The notes under the pieces were generated by a model. The model was not told the DNA's origin. It did not search any database and was given only the letters and a program-made list of their open reading frames with translations. 47,707 nt of DNA, taken from positions 1 through 47,707 of the forward strand of contig NXFV01000606.1 of the NCBI GenBank assembly GCA_002803225.1, read 5' to 3'. This document shows positions 1 through 10,300 of this stretch, one piece after another (positions within the stretch are counted from its first letter, which is position 1; every line of letters begins with the position of its first letter). This DNA is from Gamarada debralockiae. Lineage: Eukaryota; Ascomycota; Leotiomycetes; Helotiales; Hyphodiscaceae. The position numbers and the translations under genes are program-made.

Positions 1-342
1 TGTGAAGAAGTTATGATTGTCATTTTGAGGTGAAGCGTTATGATCAATTCAAAATTCCCATCCAAGGTCGCCAAGTGATGAGTGTCGATACGAAGGTATG
101 GTGGTTTAAAAAATTGTTTGAGTAAGGTTTTTGATGAGTAAGACTTAGTCAAGATGTTTTGATCAACTTTGAGGGCATTATGAAGCAGGAAGGATATACA
201 AGAAGCGTTTCTTGAGATGGGGTTTAATACCTGACGAATGACTTCCTAATTTATGGCGGGTTATAGTGACAAGATTTGACAATGCGATTTTTACTGATTC
301 TGCCACTTGAGCAATATCAAAGAGACCCTATAGAGTATTAGA

Positions 343-576
343 TTAAAGGACTTGGAAATTGACCTGTAAACTGACCCGTAAACTGACCTGTAGACTCTTC
401 CTGTAACCGTCAGGCTTCTCGCCCTTGCGCTTTTGCTTCTTGCTGTTCTTGGACGCGTCGCGTTCCAGGCAAGAAGAGCACGTAGCTCGCCGGTACCCTG
501 TAGGCTGTAGAGGGAACTGATATAAGGACCGAGGGCAGTTGCAGCCAGAGCAATAGAGCTGATTTAATTGAGACAT
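343..576 (-). CDS. Small Cys-rich zinc-binding-like ORF (hypothetical, 77 aa)
   Basis: Single ORF with a paired-Cys pattern (C-x2-C-x-C near residues 9-14 and C-x2-C near residues 33-36) followed by a Lys-rich stretch, like a short zinc-ribbon or knuckle. Its C-terminus is built from a 12-bp tandem repeat (VSLRVSLQV). It lies beside a transposase relic in an AT-rich gap, so I suspect a repeat-associated ORF and not a housekeeping gene. I do not recognise the family, and it may not be expressed. Confidence 0.35.
   Translation of the reverse strand: MSQLNQLYCSGCNCPRSLYQFPLQPTGYRRATCSSCLERDASKNSKKQKRKGEKPDGYRKSLQVSLRVSLQVNFQVL
361..396. repeat. 12-bp tandem repeat, 3 copies
   Basis: Three consecutive near-identical 12-mers (gacctgtaaact, gacccgtaaact, gacctgtagact). 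They encode the repetitive C-terminal tail of the small Cys-rich ORF on the minus strand. Confidence 0.85.
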
Positions 577-881
577 TGCTGCATAGTGTATTTGTTAGGT
601 GTAGTGCTGTACTGTATTTTTGGTGTTCCCGTACAGGCCACTGTCACGGCACCATACAGAGGCCTCAGGAAGAGCGTGATGGTATTGCACTAAGACTATA
701 GAAAACTAAGCTAAGGAGGTGTGATGGCGCTAAGAACAAACCTAGAACTACGCTAATGTTGAGCCCTGGCTCAACAAATACATCTCCTGTGATAGCCTAA
801 GGAACTTGGTGCCTGAGGATTTAAGGCACTCAGGATTTTCCTGAGGGACGGGAGATTTCGCATGAGGGTCCAGGCCGTCAA

Positions 882-921
882 CTGTAGGGTTCTTGCAATT
901 GTAAAACCCTCGCTTAGATCA
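882..921. repeat. Palindromic repeat flanking transposase relic (left)
   Basis: Contains an imperfect palindrome centred on gcaattgta, flanked by agggttct and aaaaccct. A related palindrome lies at about 1176-1206 on the far side of the transposase fragment, so the two may be remnants of terminal inverted repeats. The flanking words ccaggccgt and ccagggccgt also recur on both sides of this block. Confidence 0.5.
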
Positions 922-951
922 CGTGAGGACCAGGGCCGTGACAACTAGCCC

Positions 952-1128
952 CCTTATTCTCCTAATCTTAACTCCATCGAAAACCTGTGGAGAATGCTAA
1001 AGGCAAAGATTATTGAGCTTCACCCAGAGCTAGTGACCATGAAAGATAATAATGTGATAAGAGATCACTTGATTAAGTACACGTAAGAGGCATAGGACCT
1101 ACTAGAAGATGAGCTGTTAAATAAGTGG
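952..1128 (+). pseudogene. Tc1/mariner-type transposase, C-terminal relic
   Basis: One frame reads PYSPNLNSIENLWRMLK, the hallmark segment around the last catalytic acidic residue (the E of IENLW) of Tc1/mariner/pogo DDE transposases. It continues with a typical helical tail (NVIRDHLIKY, then DLLEDELLNKW). The frame holds two stops, TAA at 1084 and TAG at 1093. Both can be explained by C-to-T change in a CpA context (CAA to TAA; TGG to TAG on the other strand), as RIP produces. No N-terminal DNA-binding domain or first catalytic Asp was found upstream, so this is a truncated, inactive remnant. Confidence 0.8.
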
Positions 1129-1175
1129 GAACCTGAGAGCAGGTCCCATATAAGTCACGTGACTATATGTATTGC

Positions 1176-1206
1176 AGGGGTCTTACAATTGTAGGTAACC
1201 CTCACG
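1176..1206. repeat. Palindromic repeat flanking transposase relic (right)
   Basis: Palindrome around tacaattgta with flanking ggggtct and aaccctcacgtga. It resembles the block at 882-921 in both orientations and could be the other end of the same Tc1-like or MITE-like element. Confidence 0.5.
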
Positions 1207-2921
1207 TGATACTTATCACCTGATCTAGCAACTATATATATACCCACTCAGTTCCTGAGCTCTTCTCTCTCTTTTCCTTTTCCTAGCTTAATATTCTCGT
1301 TATCTCGACTAGTTAGCTGAGAAGAGGTTGATCCCTAGTACTTTGGGTAGCGTCGTGACGATGCAGTAAAGGCAGCAAAGGGGTGGTACACAAAGCACTA
1401 GTTTGCTATATAGTTAATTAAGCTCTGAATTTTCATTCAAAATCGATGGATTATTTTTATCTATTTAATTGGTTGAGATATACGCGTTTAAATTAATAGG
1501 TTTTGATGGGGGTTGCTGACTAAATTGCGCGTGACGTAAATATGGCACCCGTCCATACACACCGATATCCCCAGAGCCAAGCGATAACAACCGAGTCAAA
1601 GTCGCACGGATTGGGTAAAGATCTGACGGGGTTGCGGCCCCAACGCAAACGGCCAACTCTATCACAACTATCAATTCAACACCACCACATCATTGCATGG
1701 TTTCCCATATAACTGTCGCAAATAACTCAATCAGCGTTCAACAACACAAAATAAAATTAAGTAAAGTTATTTATCAATTGCGACAGCAAGCACAGTACTC
1801 ACAGGATCCGCAGGTTGTGGCCGTGGTCGTGGTTGACCATCTCCTCCCTGAGTCGACATGGAAGGTTGGGGAGACATCGCGAATAGTGTCAACGTTTCCG
1901 AAATGGATTGCGACGAGTGAGAGGAAAGTTCCTTAAGCGAGGATACCTAACGAAAATAATTTGTCGTTATTGTCTTTGCCTGTGATGTCATGAGTTATTG
2001 TGCTATGCTAGCTATGTTTCTCGGAAACTCACAGATGGGTTTTCCGATGCTTGTTTTATTGTCCGTAAGAGTGATGATGATGCCTCTCTGTGCAGTACGA
2101 TTGAAAGTGATGATTGAGGAAGAAGAAGTGCGATGCTGTGGTAGGCGATGGGGAGGTTCTTATACCTCTCCTCTTGGTTTCGCTGCTTCACCGATCGCCT
2201 TACCCTTTAATGCAAGCGCAGTTATTCGTCCATTCAAAACGAATTCTCCCGGGATGCCCTGAATACTGCCAATCGGAGATTCCATGTTCAGTTGCCGCTC
2301 TCGAGGCGTTGGGATGTGGTGGTTCTGGAGCAGTATACAACGCGGCAGACCAGGTTTCCCTCTGCTCGCAGCGAAGATGAGCTCTCACGGATATCGTTGG
2401 CTAGCTTGCAAGGCATTGGAGTAGGAAGCAAGATCTATGGGTGAGATTAATGTAATGTTGCGAATGAGCAGCTGGGAGATCTTGGTTTGAATGTTTGCGC
2501 ATAGTTATATTCACTGGAATGCAAACGGAGACTAGAGCGTGTGGCAGATACTTGTAGGAGTCGAGCGACGTAGACCTCTTTTCCTTTTCTCTTTAGCTTC
2601 GAATAGTCGTAATTAACCTATTCTCCTATCAATTGAGCGATTACTAATGTCCACAGTTGAAATGAGAACCACTCTCGAGGCCTTCCCAAAGGTGCTGCGT
2701 AGGGAGACTAGGAGAATCCGCCCCAGTTTTCAAAAAAGTCGGGTAGGTTCAACATTGAGCGATCGATAACTGACCCGGAAACAGTGTGTATCCAATTCTC
2801 CAACTCGACCAGGTCTCTTGTGGCTTCCATTACTAAGGTAAGATAATCGCTCCAACAGAATGAACGATTACTGACTCCCTTATTTACAGCTGGCCCGGGA
2901 TGTATCCGCACGCACCAAAGC
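1207..2921. other. Stretch without a recognised gene
   Basis: About 1.7 kb with only short ORFs that I do not recognise. Intron-like segments occur at 2743-2784 and 2838-2889 (good donor, branch site and CAG), but the intervening sequence did not assemble into an open frame joined to the ORF at 2922. A minus-strand ATG at 1859 opens a short Pro/Arg-rich reading frame ending at a good donor near 1802; I could not find a continuing exon. Confidence 0.5.
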
Positions 2922-3859
2922 ATGAATCTTTCAATTAACGTGAGTCTTTCAAAAAATTCCAATCGTTCAAACCAAAGTAGCGATGTCCAACTATCGGCGG
3001 ATAAATTCAGTATGAACTGGGAAAGTGGTTCGTTCAAATCAAATGAATCACTGATCTGGGATGGTTCCAGTTGGTGCGAGATGGAGGTCGCCAGTTCTGT
3101 AGAACGTCGAAGGGTCGTCGCCGTGGTGGATCACGTCGAAACCGTCCAATATGCTCCTTCCAATCTGAGCGCATATTGGCAGCCGGGTCAAGTATTCGAG
3201 AGTGTGTCCTCGGGTTTGAGAACCGTTGAGGCAGGATCAGTGATTGAAGCCTTCTCAGAGCCAGACCTTGAAGACTGCATGAGAGCCATAGCCGAAGAGG
3301 ATGCCCGATCGAACACAAAACAAATCGCTGAGATTGGATCAACGATTGAAGGGCTGTCCGATATTGAAGACTATATGAGAGCCATAGCCGCAGAGGATGC
3401 CCGATCGAATGAAAACCAAATCGCTGGGATAGAATCAATGATTGAAATTCTCTCGGATCTCGAAGATTGTATGAGAGTCATAGCTGCAGAAGATGCCCTT
3501 TCAAACTTGGCAGAGTGTCACAGGATTCTAGATACGCTCGATGCAGAGCGAGACACGACCCCATCTCAGTCCAGACAATCGCCGAGACCAGTTCAATGAA
3601 TGCAATTTCGTGGGATCCAGGCGGGGTTTCCTACGCGTTTGGCTTCAAATTTTCGGTTCATGGATACCTCTTCGAGGATGAAGATAACTCCGAATCTTGC
3701 GGGAGTCTCAATCGCTCAGGCGATTTGAGCGATTATGAGCCGGAGCCGGGCAGGCCATCGTATGCGGAGATTCTGTCAAGACCTTCATCCTGTTTGAGCA
3801 ATGCAGAGACGGATGTGAGTGAGAGGTTTGGCACGCCTTTGAAGAGATACAAGTATTGA
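2922..3859 (+). pseudogene. Orphan tandem-repeat protein, apparently frameshifted
   Basis: The first ORF (2922-3599, 225 aa) carries three tandem acidic repeats of 34, 32 and about 30 residues with the core LED/IED-[CY]-MR-[AV]-IA-[AE]-EDA-x-SN. Substitutions between copies are often synonymous (gac/gat, gcc/gct, gag/gaa, aac/aat), which supports real coding in this frame. It stops at 3597-3599, and a second frame with an ATG at 3596 runs to 3859 with similar acidic, Ser-rich composition. I see no convincing intron across the junction, so a frameshift or a sequence error is likely. Family unknown; it may be intact upstream through introns I could not resolve. Confidence 0.4.
3235..3523 (+). 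repeat. Three ~96-102 bp coding tandem repeats
   Basis: Units begin at 3235, 3337 and 3433 with the shared start gatca-x-x-gattgaa. Spacing of 102 then 96 bp preserves the reading frame. Copies differ mainly at third codon positions in the core. Confidence 0.8.
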
Positions 3860-4114
3860 TATCATTTGAGCGATTCGGAGGGAGCAAGTATGGATAGGAG
3901 AGGATAGGCGTATCGGGAGCATTTTCAATCATTCAGCGGCCGTGAATGATTCATCACTTGCATTCCTTTGAATTATGCTCGGAAAAATCCACAAATTGGT
4001 AGATAGTCTCCGAGACTGCACAATAGAATCATTCATTTGTCTCGAACGATTAGGATATTGTACAGAGAGTGGTTATCGTACAAGGTATCTTCCGACTTGG
4101 ATAGCGTACAAATA

Positions 4115-6571
4115 TTACAGAGTCTGAGGTGATTCAGTAGCCGGCCGGGGCCTAGCAGCTTCAGCAGCTTCCCGCTCCTGCTCAGCAAACTTCTCCGAAT
4201 AATTTTCCCTGATATTCTGTTCGTGCCTATCTTTCAACGCTTTATCATCCTCCTTAGTAGAGTCTGCGACGCCGGCAGCGAGGTCTTCCATAAATGCCGC
4301 ATACGCCGCTGGGCCGGCTTTCTTTGCAGCAGCCATGCGGTGCTGGAGAGGCGGGTTGGTGATCCGGCCAAGGTGCTTCTTGTATCTACTGATATCTTTG
4401 GCCATTACACCCTGCAACGTAGGGCGCACGAAACTCGCTTTGTGGTCTTTGAAGCGTGTGATGAAAGCTGCGAGCTTGCTGCGAGCTGAGGTGAGGCTCG
4501 TGTACTTTTCTCGGTCGACAAGCGCTTTGTTCATGAGGAGATCATGCGCAGAGACCATTTTTTGGGTGAGGCGGAGGACGGAGTCTTTCAGTAGATCTTT
4601 CTCCAAAGGTGTGGCTGCTGGTTTGGTGGGGTCGCCGTAGGCCATTAGAGAGCGGAGATTGACGTAGGAGGAGTTAATGCGTTCGAGGGCTCGCATGATT
4701 TGTTTTCCTTGTTCGTATTTTGAGGCTGCCTGTTTGCCATTCGAGTGGACTTTGTGGTTGTATGCGGTCACGGAGAAGGCGACGTCGAGGTAGTTGTACA
4801 GGACTTGGATGTCGGGGACCTGGAGCACGGTTTGCATTAGATCGAGGACTTTGCCGGCGTTGGAGAAGGCGTGTTGGTTGTTTTTGTCGCGTAGGCAGGT
4901 CGACATTGCTATGCGGAAGGTTTTTATTTCCATGTCTGCTTTGGGCATTTTGAGGAGGAGCTTGACGGTCTCGGTGCTTGCGCGTGCGATGCGGAGGATA
5001 CGGAGATAGCCGTGACAGTTATCTGCGTCGGGCTCGACGGCGTAGTCGGTGGTTAGGATATTCCAGTATTTTGTTGCAGGCTCTTTTAATTGTAGGTCGA
5101 GGAGGGCGGACATGAGCAGTGAGAGGGTGTTCTGCCCGGGTTTGGGGTAAAAGCGAGTGCCTTTCTTGGAGAGAGCGGGTGCCTTGAAAGGATCAGCGAC
5201 AGCTAAACTGAGCTCCTCTGTGACAGTGGCTGGTTCACTTCCAGAAGGCAGGCTTTCTGGGCTGTGTTGATCGCTGGTAAGAGCGGGTGTCTTCAAAGGA
5301 TCGTTAACAGCTTCATTGAGCTCCTGGTTGGCAGTGATTGGTTCACTTTTAGGTGACAGGTCTTCTGTGCTCTGATCTTGGCGTGCCTTGCTTTCCCCCT
5401 GGTCTCCTGGATCTGTCTTTTTGCCATCTCGAGATCCTAGGCGGGGTGCTTGGCGGGGAATGTTCATAGTCTGTTCGATCAAAGATAGAATATCGTCAAT
5501 ATCCTGCTCCACACCCAAGAGCAATACCCGGCCCATTGTACAGATAAGCTCTTCGTCGATCATTATATCTCCTCGTAGCCAGCGCTTGGTGACATCTTCC
5601 CAAAGGAGTCGTGCATCCAGGGTTGCCTTCTGTCGAACTTTTCGCTTCTGCACCTCCGTGAGGTTACCTCGAAGGGAATCGAACGTATGCATACGGATAG
5701 CATTAAGAATAATTGTATAGGTCAAGTTATTCGGAGAACGAACACCTTTTTCTGGCAAGTGGGCAGTGATCGAGAACAAGGCCTCCATGTCGTTGGCTTT
5801 TGCACACATCTTCAGGACAGCATTCATGTGTATCGTGTTCGGCTTTATGGGCGATTTGTCGGTGAGCATCGAGTTGTATATTGTGATGACTTTCGCAAGG
5901 GCTTGGGCTGGGAGTGGATGTTCGGCGCAGCCTCGGAAAATTATGGTGTATGTGTAGGCATCGGGGGTCTGGGCTCTCTTTTTCATCTGCAGGTATATTA
6001 GATGGTGCTTCTACTAAACTTATGGAGATGCAAATACTTCATTATATGTCTTCATAGCACTATTCATCTTCCCTTTGCTCAATTGCCAATCAATCAGATG
6101 ATTCCAGCTGACAATACATTGAGTATCTTTGCTGGCAGCTCGCACAATAGCCATCGCACTTTCAAAATCATCATCCCTGAGAGTCGCTCGAACATGCTCG
6201 GCAAGCTTCAAAGGATCTTTCAAGTATTTGAGCTGTTTCCTAACCAATGGATCATCTGTCTTGCTCTCCGTCCGTTTGTGCATGGGCGTGACTCCTCTGG
6301 ATTCCAGCCATTTTTGCCTGTTGAATGAGGTCGAGTCCGTACCCTTTTTGAACTTGAGTTTTGGTTCAGGAGCGTTGGCTTTCTTCTCTGAAGGTTCGGT
6401 CAGGTCTCGTGCAGGATCGGTATGGGTTCGTCGTATTGTAGCATAGTTTCGTCTGTTGTTTTGTCTTGGGCGATTCGTGGAAAATGCGGCCCTGGGCAAT
6501 GTAGATACAGAAGTAGAATCTCCAATGAGAGTCTGCAAACAACGCTTCATACAAGCGTGGCAGGTCAACAT
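4115..6571 (-). CDS. Mitochondrial pentatricopeptide-repeat protein
   Basis: Exons are 6571-6038 and 5986-4115 with a 51-nt phase-0 intron (5987-6037); the product is 801 aa. The N-terminus is basic and Ser/Thr-rich, and a cluster of Arg around residues 27-45 looks like a mitochondrial presequence. Helical PPR motifs span about residues 150-260; the splice joins one cleanly (..KTYNE then MKKRAQTPDAYTYTI). A 36-residue internal duplication (about residues 375-450) forms an acidic linker, and the C-terminus is a charged Ala/Glu helix. PPR proteins bind organellar RNA or assist assembly. Length and architecture would fit the complex I assembly factor CIA84 of Neurospora or another fungal mitochondrial PPR factor; I cannot decide between them. 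It is transcribed divergently from POL1. Confidence 0.85.
5173..5388 (-). repeat. 108-bp in-frame duplication inside the PPR gene
   Basis: Segments starting at 5173 and 5281 are about 75% alike over roughly 70 bp at a 108-bp (36-codon) period. They encode two copies of a [PS]-x-SEP..ELN/ELS-x-AV-x-DP-x-K-x-PAL block in the linker of the PPR protein. Confidence 0.75.
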
Positions 6572-7392
6572 TGCTGGTTTTGATGGAGGTCGTCGTCGCA
6601 GGGGAAACTTTTTTCGAATCCATATTTGAGAACGGAGCTCGGCGCGGGATTAGCCAAGTATGTGCGCCTCAGGCATTATGATACATGTCGCTACGATTAA
6701 TCCTCCCTCCCCTGAGTCCTTCCCACTAACCCCTATATAGCCATTCTGCCGGGTACTTCGATTTGTATGATGAGTCTTATACAAATAGAAGTATCCACTG
6801 AAAGGTGCAGAAAGATCCACAGTTAAACAAGTGTTGATGTAGTCGAAATAGCTTGCAAAATGATTGATATATTGAGCAGTAAAGACTGAATAGTAATAGG
6901 CTAAGCTGATGCTGGAGAAAGCTGGGCACGAAAAATCCATAGTAAATTACGCCAAGCGAATACGATCACGGTTCACCGCCTCCAGAAGAGGAATAGCCCT
7001 CTAGATTCAGCCGCGGACGGGGGGGGACTGAATCATTAATCCGATTCGACGCCGTACCTGCAGCCACAATATCTGGGAGACGCGGATTGAGCCAATCAAT
7101 TGGGCATTCAATATAAACAAAATACCATGACCCACAACGATTTTTAGTACCAGAGCTTGTACCGAAGCCAGGGTAAAAGTGGAATATCTAAACCAGTTTG
7201 GGTCCTCGCGTTTGTCCAAGCTCTTTCGCGTCCCAAAAGTTGAACTCGCGTTTTGTTCAAAGCTCTTTCGCGTACTTTGTCTCCCAACCACCAAACATCC
7301 TCTCCAATTGTCGACTTGTTTTTTCTATATTCCACACTTGAAGCTCCTCCGAAGTATGTTATAATAATACGAGGTCAATTGTACACTTCAAA
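6572..7392. promoter_or_regulatory. Divergent intergenic region, PPR gene / POL1
   Basis: 820 bp separate the two start codons, with no credible coding ORF. The POL1-proximal half holds the duplicated TCGCGT cluster annotated separately. I saw no clear TATA box at a standard distance from either start. Confidence 0.5.
7205..7273 (+). promoter_or_regulatory. Duplicated cluster of four TCGCGT boxes upstream of POL1
   Basis: TCGCGT occurs at 7206, 7226, 7246 and 7268, 120-187 bp before the POL1 ATG. Two ~28-bp units (ctcgcgttt...gctctttcgcgt) are repeated in tandem at a ~40-bp offset. The core CGCG matches the heart of the MBF/MCB element (ACGCGT) that controls S-phase genes, POL1 included, in yeasts. 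That the fungal factor binds here is inference. Confidence 0.55.
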
Positions 7393-10300
7393 ATGTCGAA
7401 AGCTGCTTCTGCACGAAACAAATTCGCGGAGTTACGCGCTCTTCGTGCTTCGGGTAAAAAGCGTCTCGACAGCTACCAAATCCACCAGGAAGAGGATCTG
7501 TATGAGGAAGTGGACGAGGATGGCTACAAGAAGGTTGTTCGTGATCGTCTGAATCAAGATGACTTCGTAATAGACGACAATGGCGAGGGATACGCGGATG
7601 ACGGACGTGAGGAGTGGGATCGAAGACCTGGATACGACACCGAGAGCGAGGAAGATCTGCCAGTGAAAGGCAAGCCTGGGAAAGCTGGTAAGTGAAACTA
7701 AATTGAGCCATGCTTTCTAGATGCATGCTAACGTTACTCCAGCCAAACGAAAACGCGAAGAAGAGAAGGCGAAGAAGGAGTCTATGGACAAAGGAATCAG
7801 TAACTACTTCACCAAAGGACCTGTTGCTGCCCAGCCAAAAGCAAAGGTATTACCATTAAACATCTTCTGAGGACGACCCCACTAACAGTTCACGTAGCCT
7901 ATCAAAACCAAGGCAGACGACGACTTCTTGGCTGGATTGCTCGGCGAAGTTGAGACCAACATCCCTCGCCCCTCCACCCAATCCAGCAGGTCGAATCGTC
8001 TCCAAGAAAAACGAAGAGCTCGTGCTCTATCCCCATCGGTCGATGATTTCAAGCAGCACGTATCCAAGAAGACAAAATTGGTTGACACCAGAGCTCCGAC
8101 AACTCCTCCAACCGAGCAAGTCTATGGTGGTGATGACGATTTCATGAATGGAATGGACGACGGTGACATGGATCCCCCACCTTCGTCTCCCGTGGCAAAG
8201 GCCGTCGAGAGGAAGTCACACGCCGCGATAAAGGTCGAGGAAGAAGAGGAGGAGGACATGATGGAAGTGGCTCAAGCAGATGGTATTGCAACTGCGAGCG
8301 TCAACATGTCTGGCACCCGGCCTTTGCCGAAGATCAGGAAGGTTGAGGCTTACCCCTCACCTGTGAGCTCTTCTCCAACACGACCACCTACCCAGAACAT
8401 TGATGCATCCGCATGGAACGACGTCACCGACGGGTTGAACGTTATGAACAGCAGCCAGTCTGCTGAAACAACGAGTTTCGGTAAACTTGACCACAATGAT
8501 GCAATTGAAGAAGACGGCAGTCTTCGAATGTTCTGGACAGATTATACCGAGGTCAATGGCAGCCTGTGCCTTTTCGGAAAGGTCCAGGACAAGAAGACTG
8601 GTTCCTTTGTCAGTTGTTTCGTGAAGATCGACAACATTCTACGGAAATTGTTCTTCCTCCCCCGACAATATCGCCAGAAACATGGAAGTGACACCACTGA
8701 CGAGGTCGATATGAAGGATGTGTATGAGGAGGTGGATGAACTGATGAGCAAGATGAAAGTTGGAATGCACAAGATCAAGCCTTGTACAAGGAAGTACGCT
8801 TTTGAGCTCCCAGACATACCAAAGGAAGGAGAGTATCTCAAACTTCTCTACCCTTATTCAAAACCCCAACTCCCAACCGACCACCATACTGGAGCAACAT
8901 TCTCCCATGTCTTCGGCACCAACACTCCCCTTTTCGAACAATTTGTGTTGTGGAAGAACATAATGGGGCCCTGCTGGCTACAGATCGAAGATGCTGAGTT
9001 TGGGGTGATAAATAATTCGTCTCATTGCAAACTCGAGGTACAGGTGTCGAAACCGAATCTCATCAGTCCGCTGAGCGAAGACAACCTGGAAGCTCCCCCC
9101 TTGACCATCATGAGCATTGCCATGCGAACGGTTCTCAATGTCAAGGAGAACAAGCAGGAGGTTCTTGCGATCAGTGCTCGCATTTACCAGAACATATCAC
9201 TCACCGACACAACACCCCCGGAAAAGCTTCCTTGCCAGACATTCACCGTCATCCGACCAGCTGGATCTAGCTTCCCTATTGGCTTTGAGGGGCAGGTGAA
9301 AGCTCGTGCCAAAGGCCTTGTTAAGCTGGTCAAGCATGAACAGGAGGTTCTGAGCTTCTTCTTGGCAAAGCTAAACTCGGTTGATCCAGACGTGCTTGTT
9401 GGTCACCAGCTCGAAGGTGTCGATTTCAGTATCTTACTGAGCCGATTCCAAACCAAGAAGACTCCTCAGTGGTCTCGTATAGGCCGAATGAGACGTACCC
9501 AATGGCCGAACACAATGGGTAAGATGGGTGGAAACTTCTTCGCAGAACGTTCATTGATCTCAGGACGTCTCTTGTGTGATTTGGCCAACGATGCTGGCAA
9601 GTCAACAATGACGAAATGTACTTCCTGGAGTCTCACAGAGATGTGCAGCTTGTACTTGGGAGGAACAAATCGACGCGAGTTCAACAATGAGGAAGCACTC
9701 AAGACATGGGCAACATCAAAGGATGGATTGATGGACTACATCAGTCACTCTGAGGCTGATACCTTCTTCATTGCGGCTTTGGCCCTGAAGGTACAGATGC
9801 TTCCTTTGACGAAAGTCCTCACCAATCTTGCTGGAAACTCGTGGGCGAGGACATTGACGGGTACCCGCGCCGAGCGAAACGAGTACATTCTGCTTCACGA
9901 ATTCCACCGCAACAAGTACATTTGCCCAGACAAAGCTGTTTTCAAGGGCAAGCAGCAGGTGGAGGAAGAGAATCTTGACGAAGAAAGCGGAGACGTCAAG
10001 AAGAAGGACAAGTACAAGGGTGGTCTTGTTTTCGAGCCCGAGAAAGGACTTTACGACAAGTTTGTGCTAGTCATGGACTTTAACTCTCTGTACCCAAGTA
10101 TCATCCAGGAGTTCAACATCTGCTTCACAACGGTAGATAGGACCCAACTGGTACGTCATCAGCCATGCAGGGTTAGGAGTTATACTAATATTAGTCCAGT
10201 CCGACGATGAGGATAAAGTGCCCGAGGTACCAGTCGATCAAGATTTAGGTGTCTTACCAAGACTTATCGCTACTCTCGTCAGTCGCCGCCGTCAAGTCAA

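Noticed and set aside
1802..1859. A possible first exon on the minus strand (MSTQGGDGQPRPRPQP) with a good donor
   Set aside because: No downstream exon keeps a frame; all three frames after the plausible acceptor stop at once.
2743..2889. Two intron-like segments that might extend the orphan repeat gene upstream
   Set aside because: Joining the flanks to the ORF at 2922 in its frame meets a stop (taa at the exon end), so I did not extend the model.
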